64,000 nt of DNA, taken from Oncomelania hupensis. Lineage: Eukaryota > Mollusca > Gastropoda > Littorinimorpha > Pomatiopsidae. Both the position numbers and the translations under genes were made by a program. Positions within the stretch are counted from its first letter, which is position 1; each line of letters begins with the position of its first letter. Below the pieces are notes generated by a model. It was not told the DNA's origin. It made no database searches and worked only from the letters and a program-made list of their open reading frames with translations. Shown piece after piece: positions 25,052 through 37,695 of this stretch. Location: contig CM072519.1 in NCBI GenBank assembly GCA_036898135.1, positions 70,372,750 to 70,436,749 of the forward strand, written 5' to 3'.

Positions 25052-27822
25052 TTAGTGATATTTCGTTGCTGGAAGAATTTTTTTCAAACGATAATGTGCA
25101 TCTATTAGAACAAAAAAAAAGAGAATTAGTTGAATTGCGTAGGAAAAAAGTCGATGGTTTGATCATAAGATCCCGTTCCCGGTGGATCAATGAAGGGGAG
25201 AAAAGTACTAAATATTTTTGTAATCTAGAAAAACGGCACTTTGTCCAAAAATCTATGTGTGTTTTACACACAGAGTCGGGGGATATCTTACATGATTGTG
25301 ATGCTATTGTGCATGAAGTTAAGTCTTTTTATGAGAATTTGTATAGTTCTCGTGAACATGATGTTGTAGATGTAAACTTAAAAGATCTAAATGTTGAGTC
25401 TACGCTATCGGATGAAGAAAGTGCACTATTAGAAGGCCCCATTTCTGTTCAGGAAGCCCTATCGGCATTAAAGCAAATGAAGAACGATAAGAGTCCTGGT
25501 TCGGACGGGTATACAACTGAGTTTTTAAAATTCTTTTTCTCTGATCTTGGTGTATTTTTGACGCGATCGATTAACTATGGTTTTTACAAAAACGAAATGT
25601 CTGTGACGCAGCGTCAGGGAGTTATAACATGTATTCCAAAGGAAGGTAAAGACAAAGCTTTTGTTAAAAACTGGAGGCCTATTACTCTTCTAAATACTGT
25701 TTATAAATTAGCTTCCTCTTGCATTGCAAACCGGATAAAAAAAGTTTTACCACAGATTATTGGTGATCAACAAACAGGTTTTTTAAAAGGAAGGTTTATG
25801 GGTGATAATATTCGTTTATTATACGATTCTATTGTTTATTGTGATAATAATAAAGTGCCTGGTATGCTTTTGATGGCTGATCAAGAGAAAGCTTTCGACT
25901 CTGTGGCATGGTCTTTCATAGAAAAGTGTTTATGTGTATTCAATTTTGGTCCAGATATAAGGCGTTGGATATCTGTTTTTTATAAGAATATTAGATCCTG
26001 TGTTTGTGTTAATGGTCAATATTCGTTGTGGTTTGATGTACAGAGAGGAACAAGGCAAGGAGATCCTGTTTCTCCCTATATTTTTTTACTCTGTGCTGAA
26101 ATTTTGGCAGTCATGATCAAGCAAAATAAAAATATTCGTGGAATCCGTGTTGTGGATGATGAAGTTTTAATTTCGCAATATGCAGATGACACCATTTTTT
26201 TTCTGGATGGTTCCAGACAATCTTTTTTAGAGTGTATTCGGATTTTAAAATTATATGCGGCATACTCTGGCTTAAAGATCAATTTTGATAAGTCAATTGT
26301 TGTGTGGATTGGGTCACATAAGTACTCCAACCAGAAGTTTTTGCCAGAGATGAATTTGCAGTGGAATCCACCATTTTTCAAGGTGCTTGGTGTCTTTTTC
26401 TCTGTTGATGAAAAGGAAATAGCTCATTTAAATTATGAAGACAAAATTAATGACATACGAAAATTGTTGGCTGTGTGGTCCAAGCGTAATTTAACAGCTT
26501 TTGGGAAAATAACTGTTATAAAGACACTGGCGATGTCGAAATTAACTCATTTATTGACGAACCTGCCTGATCCAAGCGATAACTTTTTGAATACAATAAA
26601 TTCCATGTTCTTTAAGTTTCTTTGGAACGATAAACCTGATAAAATAAAGCGTAAGCAGATATGCCAAGAGTATGCTGCTGGTGGGTTGAAAATGGTCGAT
26701 ATCAAATCCTTTTTGTCAGCTTTGAAGCTAAGTTGTCTTAAGCGCACTTTACAGGATAACGGCAGAATCTATAGGATTGTTTCAGCAACTTGTGCTTTGA
26801 TTACTGATGTTAAAAAGTATGGAAGCGAAATTGCACACGTTATTATGAGGCAATGTAAAAATTTGTTTTGGGCCGATGTGTTTAAACATTACAAAAAATG
26901 TGGTGATAAATTAACCCCAAAGACATTCTGTGATTTTGTTTCAGAGAATTTGCACTACAATGTACACATTTGCAGAGACACTAAAGTGGTCTACTTGAAA
27001 GACTGGTTACAGAATGGTGTAATAAAAATCGGTGATTTGATGAATTTTGACGGGTACCTTTCGTTTGACGCTTTTAAAGTGAAGTTTCCTGGTATTGTAA
27101 CCAACTTTTTGTTATATGAAGGTGTCATACGTGCAGTTAAGAGGTATCAAACGCTGTTGAAAGTTGATTTTGAAAATGATTTTGTGACTGATGATACACT
27201 TCTGTGGAAATGTCTTTCAAAAGGTGATGCTAAGCATATTTACTCTGTACTGATTCAGAGTCCCGAGGAACATCAATCCATAAAGAAATGGAGTGAGAAT
27301 TTAAATGTAAATATTGATCCTAAGAACATTTTTATGAAAATAATTAACACTACAAATGATGCTAGACTTAGATGGTTCCAATACAAAATAATATACAGAA
27401 TCCTTCCAACTAATCGATTTTTGTATATCAGACGAATAGTTAACTCACCTTTATGTTCCTTTTGTAGCATGTATGATGAAACGCTAATACATTTTCTATG
27501 GGACTGTAATAAATGTCAGAAATACTGGTGTGATATTCAAGCATGGATTAGAACAAATTTTGATCATTGTAACTCATTGTCTTTGTCAAGGGAGCTTATC
27601 GTGTTTGGCCTACAGCAAGGTGTGAGAACAGACAGAGTTATTGACCTATTCATTTTGATTGCTAAATATGAAATCTTTTGTGCAAAATTACAAAACATTA
27701 CACCTAGTATAAACTTATTTATCAGAAGGGCACGGCAATATTTCGATGCTGAAAGGTATAATTCTAGGTTATATCTGCATTTTGCGTCTGATTGGATTTT
27801 GTACAAACACGTATTTGAGTAA
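24994..27822 (+). CDS. LINE reverse transcriptase (3' part of ORF2)
   Basis: 942 residues. Finger and palm motifs are visible in order: NDKSPGSDGYTTEF, NWRPITLLN, QTGFLKGR, LMADQEKAFDSV, GTRQGDPVSPYIF and the catalytic YADD at 26179-26190. A cysteine-histidine motif in the C-terminal part (CSFC...HFLWDCNKC near 27450-27520) is typical of L1/Tx1 ORF2 proteins. It copies LINE RNA at the target site. The frame is intact to its stop, but separated from the endonuclease by one frameshift. Confidence 0.9.
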   Translation: MYFVCNYKKKKEIQQEQQLISDISLLEEFFSNDNVHLLEQKKRELVELRRKKVDGLIIRSRSRWINEGEKSTKYFCNLEKRHFVQKSMCVLHTESGDILHDCDAIVHEVKSFYENLYSSREHDVVDVNLKDLNVESTLSDEESALLEGPISVQEALSALKQMKNDKSPGSDGYTTEFLKFFFSDLGVFLTRSINYGFYKNEMSVTQRQGVITCIPKEGKDKAFVKNWRPITLLNTVYKLASSCIANRIKKVLPQIIGDQQTGFLKGRFMGDNIRLLYDSIVYCDNNKVPGMLLMADQEKAFDSVAWSFIEKCLCVFNFGPDIRRWISVFYKNIRSCVCVNGQYSLWFDVQRGTRQGDPVSPYIFLLCAEILAVMIKQNKNIRGIRVVDDEVLISQYADDTIFFLDGSRQSFLECIRILKLYAAYSGLKINFDKSIVVWIGSHKYSNQKFLPEMNLQWNPPFFKVLGVFFSVDEKEIAHLNYEDKINDIRKLLAVWSKRNLTAFGKITVIKTLAMSKLTHLLTNLPDPSDNFLNTINSMFFKFLWNDKPDKIKRKQICQEYAAGGLKMVDIKSFLSALKLSCLKRTLQDNGRIYRIVSATCALITDVKKYGSEIAHVIMRQCKNLFWADVFKHYKKCGDKLTPKTFCDFVSENLHYNVHICRDTKVVYLKDWLQNGVIKIGDLMNFDGYLSFDAFKVKFPGIVTNFLLYEGVIRAVKRYQTLLKVDFENDFVTDDTLLWKCLSKGDAKHIYSVLIQSPEEHQSIKKWSENLNVNIDPKNIFMKIINTTNDARLRWFQYKIIYRILPTNRFLYIRRIVNSPLCSFCSMYDETLIHFLWDCNKCQKYWCDIQAWIRTNFDHCNSLSLSRELIVFGLQQGVRTDRVIDLFILIAKYEIFCAKLQNITPSINLFIRRARQYFDAERYNSRLYLHFASDWILYKHVFE

Positions 27823-28046
27823 TTGGCACCACTCCCCATAGCTCTACCTCTTTCCTTTCTCTATACCTCCATGATGATCAGGTGTCTTCAACATGTTCAC
27901 TTTTTGTGTTGTGTTGTTATTATTGCTGTTGTTGTCGGTATGAATGGATTTATGTACATTTACTGTTTATACTTGGAATATCTTTTTGTAACCAGACTGT
28001 TATGTAATATTTTGTGTTGAAAATTTAAAAAAAAAAATTGATAATT

Positions 28047-28560
28047 AACTTCTGCTTGGATCCGTGTTGAAAGTCATCTATTAATTTTATATAAGGGTAT
28101 TTACCAATGTCGTACAAGTTCTTTTATAGTACTAGTTTAGTGAAATGTATCTGTTGTAGTTGAATCTAGTAATTTTTAATGTTGTAATTCATGTCTTTTC
28201 GTTGTATTTTACTGTTTTAAGAAATGTTTACAATCTTATGTTTTGTTTTTAAGGTGTGTAATGTTTTTAGTTCTATTGCTTTGTTAAAAGATGTGATAAT
28301 GAATGTTTTTATTGTGGACATGTACTTTGGCAAGGCGCTCGTGCGTCTGTGTGTGTGTTTGTGTGTGTGTCTGTGTGTGTATTGTTAATTAATGTACATA
28401 TTTCTGGTTTAGCAGTTTTTACTAGGCATGTTTTTGGTTTACATATTTTATTTTGTTTTAATACTATCGCTTTTTTAGTGCATTGTAAAGCGTGGCGAGC
28501 CCATGTTTGTTGGGGTACCACGATATATAGGTCTACCGTATTATTAATATTACACTATGT
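28047..28560 (+). repeat. 0.5-kb dispersed repeat, copy 1
   Basis: This stretch matches the reverse complement of 4100-4625 over its whole length (including the 3' GCGTGGCGAGCCCATG and GGGGTACCACG segments), with small differences and a different (GT)n/(CA)n length. It ends in TATATA and AT-rich sequence, like the SINE tails elsewhere in this window. No coding capacity. Confidence 0.75.
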
Positions 28561-29279
28561 AACACAATTTTTGTTCCTGGCTTCTAAGTGTTATATTTCA
28601 TTTGCTTATGTCTAAAGTACGTGAAAAAATGACTTCATTAAGCACAAACTTTGCTTACACGACAACAGCACGAAGAAAACTCGTTTTTTGTGAAAATAGA
28701 ACGATTTGTTTTTCATTTTCGTCATTATGATCAGGTAAAAACAAAAATTGCACAAAGAATAGACAAACACAGTCGGAAACCACTCAACAAGGTTCAGAAA
28801 TGTGTAGATTTTCTAGATTTACGATTGTATTGAGAATTACTCTCTCAGTTCAGTTTATAAATTTATAGTCCCCAACACAGTATGCATATAGGAGACTTTG
28901 GTATTATGATGTCCATTGATATAAGAGATCGTGCTGCAGTAAGAGGTCATATGAAGAGGGAGCGCGGGACGCTGCTACGACGTCCGGAAGAAGACGAGAT
29001 GGATCGATGGCAGGCATGAGGGGAAGGAGAACGAACGAACGGCGGCAGGGGTAGGACCGGGGTGCCAGGGAGGCCGCCAAGGCCAAGGGAGGGCAAGCAC
29101 AGAGGGTGAAGGGTGGAGGGCCTAGCAGTGACCAGGAGGGCGGGGGGAGGGGAACGTACCTAATTAGATAAAAATCCTTCAGGACCACATTAAAAGTCGA
29201 GGAGGGCCGGGTAAAAGCTATAAACAATCAAGAATGAACCCATAAAACAAGGAAGGGAAAAAAATGGTACAGTGAGGTA
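28561..29279. other. No gene seen; GC-rich purine block
   Basis: 28985-29160 is unusually GC- and purine-rich for this window. No frame looks coding. Confidence 0.5.
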
Positions 29280-29860
29280 GGGAAAGTCATTCATGAAAAC
29301 GGATACCCAGGACACAGGGGTCAACTGAAGGTATGAGTCATGTGGAGGGGATGGTCAGTCATGGAAACGGATACCCAGGCCCCGTGGGGTCGACTGAAAG
29401 TATTGAGTCATGTGGAGGGGATGGTCAGTCATGGAAACGGATACCCAGGCCCCGTGGGGTCGACTGAAGGTATGAGCCATGTGGTATGGGATGTCAATCA
29501 TGAAAACGAGTACCTAGGATCCAAGGGATCAACTGAGGTATAAGTCAAGAGGTGAGAAAAGTCAGTAGTGGTATCTAATACCCAGGACACAAGGATCAAC
29601 TGAAGGTATGAGTCATGTGAGGGGGGGTGGTCAGTCATGGAAACGGATACCCAGGACCCATAGGGTCGACTGAAGGTATGAGCCATGTGGTATGAGAGCA
29701 AGGTAGCTGAGCGGTATAAGTCAGTACGTGGTAGTAATACCCAGGACCCAATGGGTCAGCTGAGGGTACAATCCGTGTAGTAGTAGCTGAGTGGGAACAT
29801 GTAACTTAAGTAGAGCATACCCGGTACCCGAGAAGGTAGAGTCGAACCCAAGGCCCATGG
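29280..29860. repeat. About 68-bp degenerate minisatellite
   Basis: Unit around GGTCAGTCATGGAAACGGAT, ACCCAGGCCCCGTGGGGTCG and ACTGAAGGTATGAGTCATGT. Seven to eight copies decaying to the right. Confidence 0.8.
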
Positions 29861-30184
29861 GCCAGGTGGGGGAATAGGTTACAAACAGGTAACTGAGTGC
29901 GGATAGTCATCATTAGTAGTTGTAAGACAAAGGAACCCAAGACGAGTTCCGGGGAGAGAACCGGCCAGGCGGTTGGGTCTAAAGGTGTACAGACACTCGT
30001 CAGCGGTAGGTGAACACCGAGGTCATGAACAGCAGTCCAAAGTTAGTCGACAAGGAGTAGGCTACCAGGTCGGCCATGGACTCCAGATGCACGTCGCGGC
30101 AGGCAATCCTAACCGCGGAGAAGTCGGGCTCCAGGGCCAGACACTCAAGGACACAGTGGTCGTGTGCTTTTATACTTGTACAGC

Positions 30185-30300
30185 TACTTTTGAAACGTTC
30201 AAGAACGTTCTAGAAAGTTCTGAGAGTTTCTCGAAAGTTCTGGAAGTTTCTTGAACGTTCTAGAGTGTTCAGGAGAATTGTAGAAACATGTGGACAACTC
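30185..30300. promoter_or_regulatory. Cluster of heat-shock-element-like TTCnnGAA motifs
   Basis: At least five alternating TTC/GAA pentamers (for example TTCTAGAAAGTTC, TTCTGGAAGTTTC and TTCTTGAACGTTC) in about 110 bp, downstream of a GC-rich block (28985-30180). The spacing resembles heat shock factor sites and the tandem repeats before gag at 48354-48435. No gene is seen next to it. Confidence 0.35.
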
Positions 30301-31150
30301 TAGCAGTTCAGGGAGGAAGCTCGGCATTGAAAGCAAATCGATAATTTTCTCGAACACACGCGATTTTCCAAATTTCATTGTCCCGGTCACAGAAGCAAAG
30401 TTTTTCTGGAATAACAGCGATTTGCTTTCTGTTCTAGACCTAACGGGTTAGGAAAACACACTTTCAACCCAGGAACAGAACAAAAGTGAAAATGTGTTAC
30501 ATAGTGTTATTAATTATCAGTATTTGCCACGTTTTCATAGCGCCAAAGTATGATAATTACAAATATCATGAGATGATTACAAATATCATGTGATAATTAC
30601 AATTATCAAGGGATAATTACAATTATTATTGAAAAATTACAAATATATTTGCGTGATCATGTTTCATTTTCAGTTTTTGGCTCTTGCACCCGTCTGGAAA
30701 TTCGCCAAAACCGAAAATTGTAATTTTCACTTCGTAATTACAATGTGTATGTATTAATTGTAAATATGTCATTGATATTTGTAATTATCTCATGCTATTT
30801 GTAATTATCAGATTTTGGCAATAGTAGGCCGTCATATAATGTGAATTACACAGAACACGTGTTAATTACCATTATCAATGATACCTGTAAATACAAGTTT
30901 TGGCACTAGTAAGCCATCGTAGCCAGAATTAAGCATGATCACGTACAAATTGTATTTTTGGATATATTTTCAGTGTGTCTGTGCCGGTAAACACTGTACA
31001 CTATTATATCTTCTTATTTATTAAACGATGGGTTAAACGTTTTTCTTTTTTTATTTGTTAGGTACAATTTAACTAAAATTTTTAATGTAATTTTTAAGCT
31101 GTCGAGCGTGGCGATCGCATTCAGCGTGTGGTATCGCGCTCTACAAATAA
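30301..31150. other. No gene seen; AT-rich GATAATTAC repeats
   Basis: Short direct and inverted copies of GATAATTACAAATATCA-type sequence at 30550-30660 and 30745-30810. Confidence 0.6.
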
Positions 31151-31152
31151 CC

Positions 31153-31153
31153 A

Positions 31154-31208
<55 letters not shown>

Positions 31209-31396
31209 TTTATTAGTTTTATTATTATTAGTTTTATTATTTTTTTTTTTTTTTTTTTAATTATTATTATTGTATTGTGCAGTGTGTTCTATGCCTGTGG
31301 TATTGAACTTGAAGGTTTAAGATCGATCTGTTCTTGGTGCAGCTTTCTTGTATAATGGTTCTTTACCTGTAGACAAACTGAACACGTCAACTATTC

Positions 31397-31456
<60 letters not shown>
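31153..31456. repeat. (TAG)n, T-rich and (CT)n arrays
   Basis: (TAG)n at 31155-31208, AT-rich to 31270, unique sequence, then (CT)n at 31400-31452. Confidence 0.9.
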
Positions 31457-31460
<4 letters not shown>

Positions 31461-31611
31461 TTTTCTTTCTTTTCCTCTTTCATGCTTGTATGAGGCCAAG
31501 CGTCATTTGTAGGCCCTTGAGCAGCTTTGTGAGCGCTTTAAATACCCTAACAAATCAATCTGAACGATGCATTGATTTCAGTTGTTTGAACAATCCGCAT
31601 TATCTTCTTCT

Positions 31612-31930
31612 TAATAATAATAATAATAACAACAACAACAACAACGGATGCTATCACGCGCTTTTTCTTCAATGGAACTCAAAGCGCGGCGATCTGAATT
31701 GAAGAGATCGCTATTACGGATGGAATATAAATCAACTTCTTTTTTGAAATTTTTTAGAATGGCTGCATCCAATACTATTATTGAAGGGCGGGAGGAAACC
31801 GGAGTACCCGGAGAAAACTCTCGGTGTCCTGAAAAGTCTCTTATCCAAGTCACGTCAGTTCGTCCCACGCAGAGTTCGAACCCGGGACATTCGGCTTAGA
31901 AAACCAGCTCTTTGTCCACTGGACTACCAG
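31612..31930 (-). mobile_element. tRNA-derived SINE, full copy
   Basis: On the minus strand: A box GGCCTGGTAGTCCAGTGGAC, B box GGGTTCGAACTC, then GGGTACTCCGGTTTCCTCCC, the body, and a 3' end GCGCGTGATAGCATCC followed by (GTT)n and (ATT)n. Same family as the 10265 copy and the truncated copies at 53708-54110. Confidence 0.75.
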
Positions 31931-32133
31931 GCCACCCCTTCTTTCTTCCTGCTCCTTCTTCTCCTCCTCCTTCTTCTCCTCCTTCTTTGCGCCGTTTGAG
32001 AGTCACCGTGCAACGAGGTCCTTCACTTCTGCAGTCAAATGCGCAAATGGGCACAGAGGCCCTTGTAACACTCGCTGTTTTCTACTGCACTTGGGAGTTG
32101 CGCCAACACCGCTTTTTCTATTTGCAGGCCACT

Positions 32134-32650
32134 TTGATTTATTGTTGCTTTAGGTCCAGCGGACTCTTCCGAGCCAAATCAGGACCGGACAACCCCCAAT
32201 CCGCATAAAAGATCTGCCGAAACAACTCTAGTGGGAAAATTGAATGCCCTCCACCGGCCAGTCACTTTACAATAAAGACATCCCACGCAGGGGACGGCTG
32301 AGGCTTTACCCCAACTACTCAAACCCCTGGTTACAAAAACAAAATAGAATACAAACATCATTATAAATCATCAACAAAACACATACATATAAAATGCCTA
32401 TAGTGCTAAATAATACAATCATAGGAAGCCCTAGTTACTACCCGGCAGAAAGCGTCCAACACTCCCAAGCTGATCCAACAGACCTCATACACAAACAAGG
32501 AGTCTTGTCCAGGAAGAGTTTTCAAGAAAAAAGGTAGGTCATTGATCTAGCGAAGAAGAAGATAGTATAGCAGAGTGATAGGACAGAGCAGGAATAGGAA
32601 AGAGTAAATGAGGAAGACAGCGACAGTGGGAATTTAAAGCACTAAATTTC
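32134..32650 (-). mobile_element. 0.6-kb retroposon family, copy c (5' truncated)
   Basis: Same family and orientation, lacking the first about 100 bp. It is flanked by CAGGCCACT (32125-32133, 32651-32659). It belongs to the subfamily with CCGCTGGACCTAAAGCAA at its 3' end, like copies b and e. Confidence 0.75.
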
Positions 32651-32757
32651 CAGGCCACTGGCAAACCATGGCGAAGAGAAAACATAAGAGGGCCACTGGG
32701 GTATAATTTAATTGCGTGATAGAACGAAGAAGAAAGGAGAGACAGTGACAATAAGAT

Positions 32758-32837
32758 AAGAAGGAGGAGGAGGAGGAGGAGGAGAAGAAGAAGAAGAAGA
32801 AGAAGAAGAAGAAGAAGAAGAAGAAGAAGAAGAAGAA

Positions 32838-32921
<84 letters not shown>
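32758..32921. repeat. (GGA)n(GAA)n(GAT)n compound microsatellite
   Basis: Three successive trinucleotide blocks just after retroposon copy c. Confidence 0.95.
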
Positions 32922-33141
32922 CCAACATATCTATGACCCTACGAACGAATGATAGAAATATAGACAATATTAGCCTATGTCATTGACAGCGAGCGATATT
33001 GAAGTCTCAACTCTCAACACTGAATGAAGAGAAAACTAGAAATAACCTTTGAATGGAAGTGGGATGAATGGAAAATGGGGCATTCGTTTATCGTTAAAAG
33101 CATATTAATGTTATTTGGTAGGAAGAACTAGGTACTTAGGT

Positions 33142-33616
33142 CAGTGTTCCCGATTACGCACAGTAGTGCGTCAATTACGCACAAAATATGAAAAATGACG
33201 CAGGAAAATTTGCATGTGTGCGTCCTGTGGACGCACACATTTTTTTGGAATCGCTGAAGTCATAAATACGACCAACGAGTGGCGAACTAATTCACGGCAT
33301 AATCAGAATCAGAACCCAACTGAGACTGCCATTGCAGACGATTAAAGATTGTGTCGGGAGTTGTCGTCCTTAAAAATCGCATGTGCGCGCATTGTAAACT
33401 TCCTCCAAGCAATACATTCACTGAACAAAAGAAATCTTCGTAAATCCATTCTTTGATTCTATCATACACGATCATGTCACTTCTGACTTGGTTGACTGGG
33501 CCCAAAACCCGTTCATCCACCGATTTGGGGACTCCCAAAATTTGCACAAGGACTCTTAAAATTTTATACCTGGGAGTCCCAAGGACTCTCATTTTTTGTG
33601 TGTGGAGGGAACACTG
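33142..33616. mobile_element. hAT-like MITE
   Basis: Terminal inverted repeats CAGTGTTCCC bound 475 bp, flanked by the 6-bp repeat TTAGGT (33136-33141, 33617-33622). hAT elements normally give 8-bp duplications, so the class is tentative. Internal short motifs ATTACGCAC and GGACTCCCA/GGGAGTCCC are themselves repeated or inverted. No transposase. Confidence 0.6.
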
Positions 33617-33849
33617 TTAGGTATTGACTGGTGATATTTTATTAGGGTAGATCTAAATGGCGAATAATAGAAAGAGATCGAAAAGAAAGCTGTTTTGCAC
33701 TATGAGTTATTATCCGAAAAGGAGAACCCGGTATTGACATTGATTTTATGACACCGTGAAAGGGAATACACCACAGCATTTTATAGTTTAAAATAGGGCC
33801 CTTCCCCCAAACTACTGTGTTCATTGTGCGGTGTGGAAAACGATTGCGA

Positions 33850-34435
33850 CCGTCACTGGTCATTTGTTTAGCACTACTCGTTGTAGACTTTCGTGTAAGC
33901 TGTTGAGTAGCGACAGTCATTGGAAATTTGTATAGCACTACTCATTGTAGACTTTCGTGTAAGCTGTTGAGTAGCGACAGTCACTGGTCATTTGTATAGC
34001 ACTACTCGTTGTAGACTTTTATGTAGGCCCTAAGCTGCTGAGTAGCGACCGTCACTGGTTATTTGTATAGCACTACTCGTTGTAGACTTTCATGTAAGCT
34101 GTTGAGTAGCGACAGACACTGGTTATTTGTATAGCACTACTGGTTGTAGACCTTCATGTAAGCTGTTGAGTAGCGACAGTCACTGGTTATTTGTATAGCA
34201 CTACTCGTTGTAGACTTTCATGTAAGCTGTTGAGTAGCGACAGTCACTGGTCATTTGTATAGCACTACTCGTTGTAGACTTTCATGTAAGCTGTTGAGTA
34301 ACGACAGTCACTGGTCATTTGTATAGCACTACTCGTTGTAGACTTTCATGTAAGCTGTTGAGTAGCGACAGTCACTGGTCATTTGAATAGCACTACTCGT
34401 TGTAGACTTTCATGTAAGCTGTTGAGTAGCGACAA
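33850..34435. repeat. 64-bp minisatellite, nine copies
   Basis: Unit starts GTCACTGGTCATTTGTATAG and ends GCTGTTGAGTAGCGACA. Copies are about 95 percent alike. Confidence 0.95.
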
Positions 34436-34439
34436 AGTC

Positions 34440-35219
34440 ATAAACCACAATTCACCCCCTACCCAACATTCCCTACCCCCCCCCCCCCCCAACACACACA
34501 AACAAACCATACCTCCGCATTTCCTCCTATCTCCCCCCTCCCCCATACCCTTTACCACGTAATCGCAACCGTTGAGCTTCCTCTCCGCCCTTCCATCTTG
34601 TTGCTCATAGCCCACCGTTATTATTTATATTTTAAAATCTTAAAATTCCTGAGGCTTACGTGTACGGACTGAACGAAATGACATAGTTCTGGTCTGATTA
34701 ATCGTCATCGAGTAGAATTAGGCCTAATACTAAAAAGACGTAAACTGACACAGTAATCTTAACAAGCTGCCTGAAGAAGCCTGAGTTATTACCCCTGAAT
34801 TGTACACACGGTGAAGGTAATAGTATACCTGGATAATGTTTATGTAAATAAAATTCTGCCACAGAAATAATGTATTTGTGCACTGAACTATTCGCCCAAA
34901 TCTTTCCCTCTGTGGCACCCGAGTCATTGATAGTCCCACAGCTCAAACCTGGTAATGCTATACAATATACACGGTTGTATTACAATTCCAGTAGATTTTT
35001 TTTTAACCCTTTCTATCGATTAGAATTAGATATATTAATAACTAATCATAACATGACATAAACGACCTTAGAAAAAGGCATTCAAATAAAATACTAAATT
35101 GAAATGAAACCGATCTTAGAAATAGACCAGCTAGCCCCAGAAGATATTGTATTCGCAAGTGAAGCAACACAATCTCTGAGTAAAATAATGTGTTTGTTTT
35201 CGTATGTGCACATGCTTCG
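34440..35219. other. No gene seen
   Basis: C-rich stretch at 34450-34545, then unique AT-rich sequence. Confidence 0.6.

Positions 35220-35293
<74 letters not shown>
35220..35293. repeat. (AAT)n left of an RTE fragment
   Basis: About 24 AAT units. The same repeat resumes at 35834-35931, on the other side of the LINE fragment. Confidence 0.95.
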
Positions 35294-35990
<697 letters not shown>

Positions 35991-36517
35991 CTAATCTAGT
36001 TGTAATATTCCTGGTCTATGTTTGTATTCCATGGATAGAGGGAGACAAGCAGTCGTCTGACACTAAACATGGTTTACGTGTTATGCCCTTGGACAACTAC
36101 AGTAGTCTACAACAAATTGCTTTGAACTGCCTTATTCACTAGACCCGTGCTGTTTTATGTCAGACAAATAAAATACATTAACTGGAACTGTGAGTCATTC
36201 TTTCACGCTTTAACGTGTTATCCTTTCTTGTGCTGACTAAAATTGTGTATTCAATAGATTAAGCTTTAGCCTAGGCTACAGATAAGATTGCAAAGCCTAT
36301 ATCTTTCACTTATCCGTTATCGATTTATTCAATCTTCTATTCTATGACTGCGGTTGATATGATATATGCCGCAAAGAGAGAGTGCTGTGTTTAATAAGGC
36401 CAGAAGTAAGATTGATCACTCATTGACTTCACGATCCAGGAGTAGACCTATACCACTGTGATTGATATGGCTTGAGTGGTTCCATGTTCTGCCCCAACCC
36501 TTCTCCCATCAGCCTGC

Positions 36518-36653
<136 letters not shown>

Positions 36654-36779
36654 GATAGCCTGCCTTTCCACGTCCACACAACGTTCTTCTTGCAGTCCAC
36701 TTTTCAACTATTGTAGTCTACTAGGTTGTGATCCCAGAGGTGCAATATTTAAGTCCACTTATAGGCGTATTGCATTTGT

Positions 36780-36789
36780 AGGTGTGTTT

Positions 36790-36832
<43 letters not shown>

Positions 36833-37267
36833 TGTGTGGGTGTGTGTGTGTGTGTGTGTGTGTACTTGTTTACACGGTGTTATTTGGACAAGCCAGTGAA
36901 CATCTACATAACTTGTTTTGACAGACCTACTTGTTTTGACGTCAAACCAATGATCCGTTATGGTTAGGGCTGTGTGACGGTAAGGGTTAGGCTTAGAGTA
37001 ATGGTTAGGGTTATGATTAGAACGCTTAAAAGTACTTAAAGAGGGGGACGTAATATAACCCATTGTCAACACAACGTATGTGGCGTTTCAGGAAAGTCAT
37101 AATAACACCGTAAAAACTTGTGTTTGTGTGTGTGTGTGTGTGTGTGTTCGTGTGTGTGTGTTTGTGTGTGAGAATGTGTGTGTGTGTTTGTGCGTGTGTG
37201 TGTACGTGTGTGCATGTGTGTGTGCATGAGTGTGTGTGTATGTGTGTGTTTGTGTGTGTAACAGTAT

Positions 37268-37304
<37 letters not shown>

Positions 37305-37325
37305 CGCGTATGTGTGCGTGCGTAT
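36780..37325. repeat. (GT)n-rich tracts
   Basis: (GT)n at 36780-36862 and interrupted GT at 37120-37325. Between them lie short TTAGGG-like motifs (36962-37015). Confidence 0.9.
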
Positions 37326-37584
37326 GTGCATGTAGCCTATAGGAGAGAAAGAGAGAAAGACTGAGACAGATGGTAGAACAAAGAATGGAATCAGCATAGT
37401 TCATTATTGGAAAGACTTGATTAAGCAGGACACCACAACAGAACATAGAGACCAGAAGTGTAGCAGTGGTATTAGGGAATGAAACCAAACGACGCCAAAT
37501 ACAGACAGGACGGAATAACCTAACACATCAACTACTCGGCCACAATGTGCATAATAATACTAACACCACAGTCAACCTATCTAT

Positions 37585-37628
<44 letters not shown>

Positions 37629-37695
37629 GAAAATTCTTTTTTAAAAAAAAAACAAAACAAAAAAACCAACAACTAATGTTGGTATTTTAAATGTA

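Larger units (their letters stand above)
24041..28037 (+). mobile_element. Tx1/L1-like LINE, nearly intact
   Basis: A non-LTR retrotransposon with an apurinic endonuclease followed by a reverse transcriptase, a 215-bp 3' UTR and a terminal A-run at about 28027-28037. No ORF1 is visible upstream, so the copy is probably 5' truncated. The only clear lesion is one frame change at the A-rich run near 25010-25030. A copy of the 0.5-kb dispersed repeat begins directly after the A-tail. The clade call (Tx1/L1 group) is by motif spacing and needs a tree. Confidence 0.85.

Noticed and set aside
33287..33592. 101-codon minus-strand frame inside the MITE
   Set aside because: No transposase motif; lies within the inverted-repeat-bounded element and is probably a chance frame.
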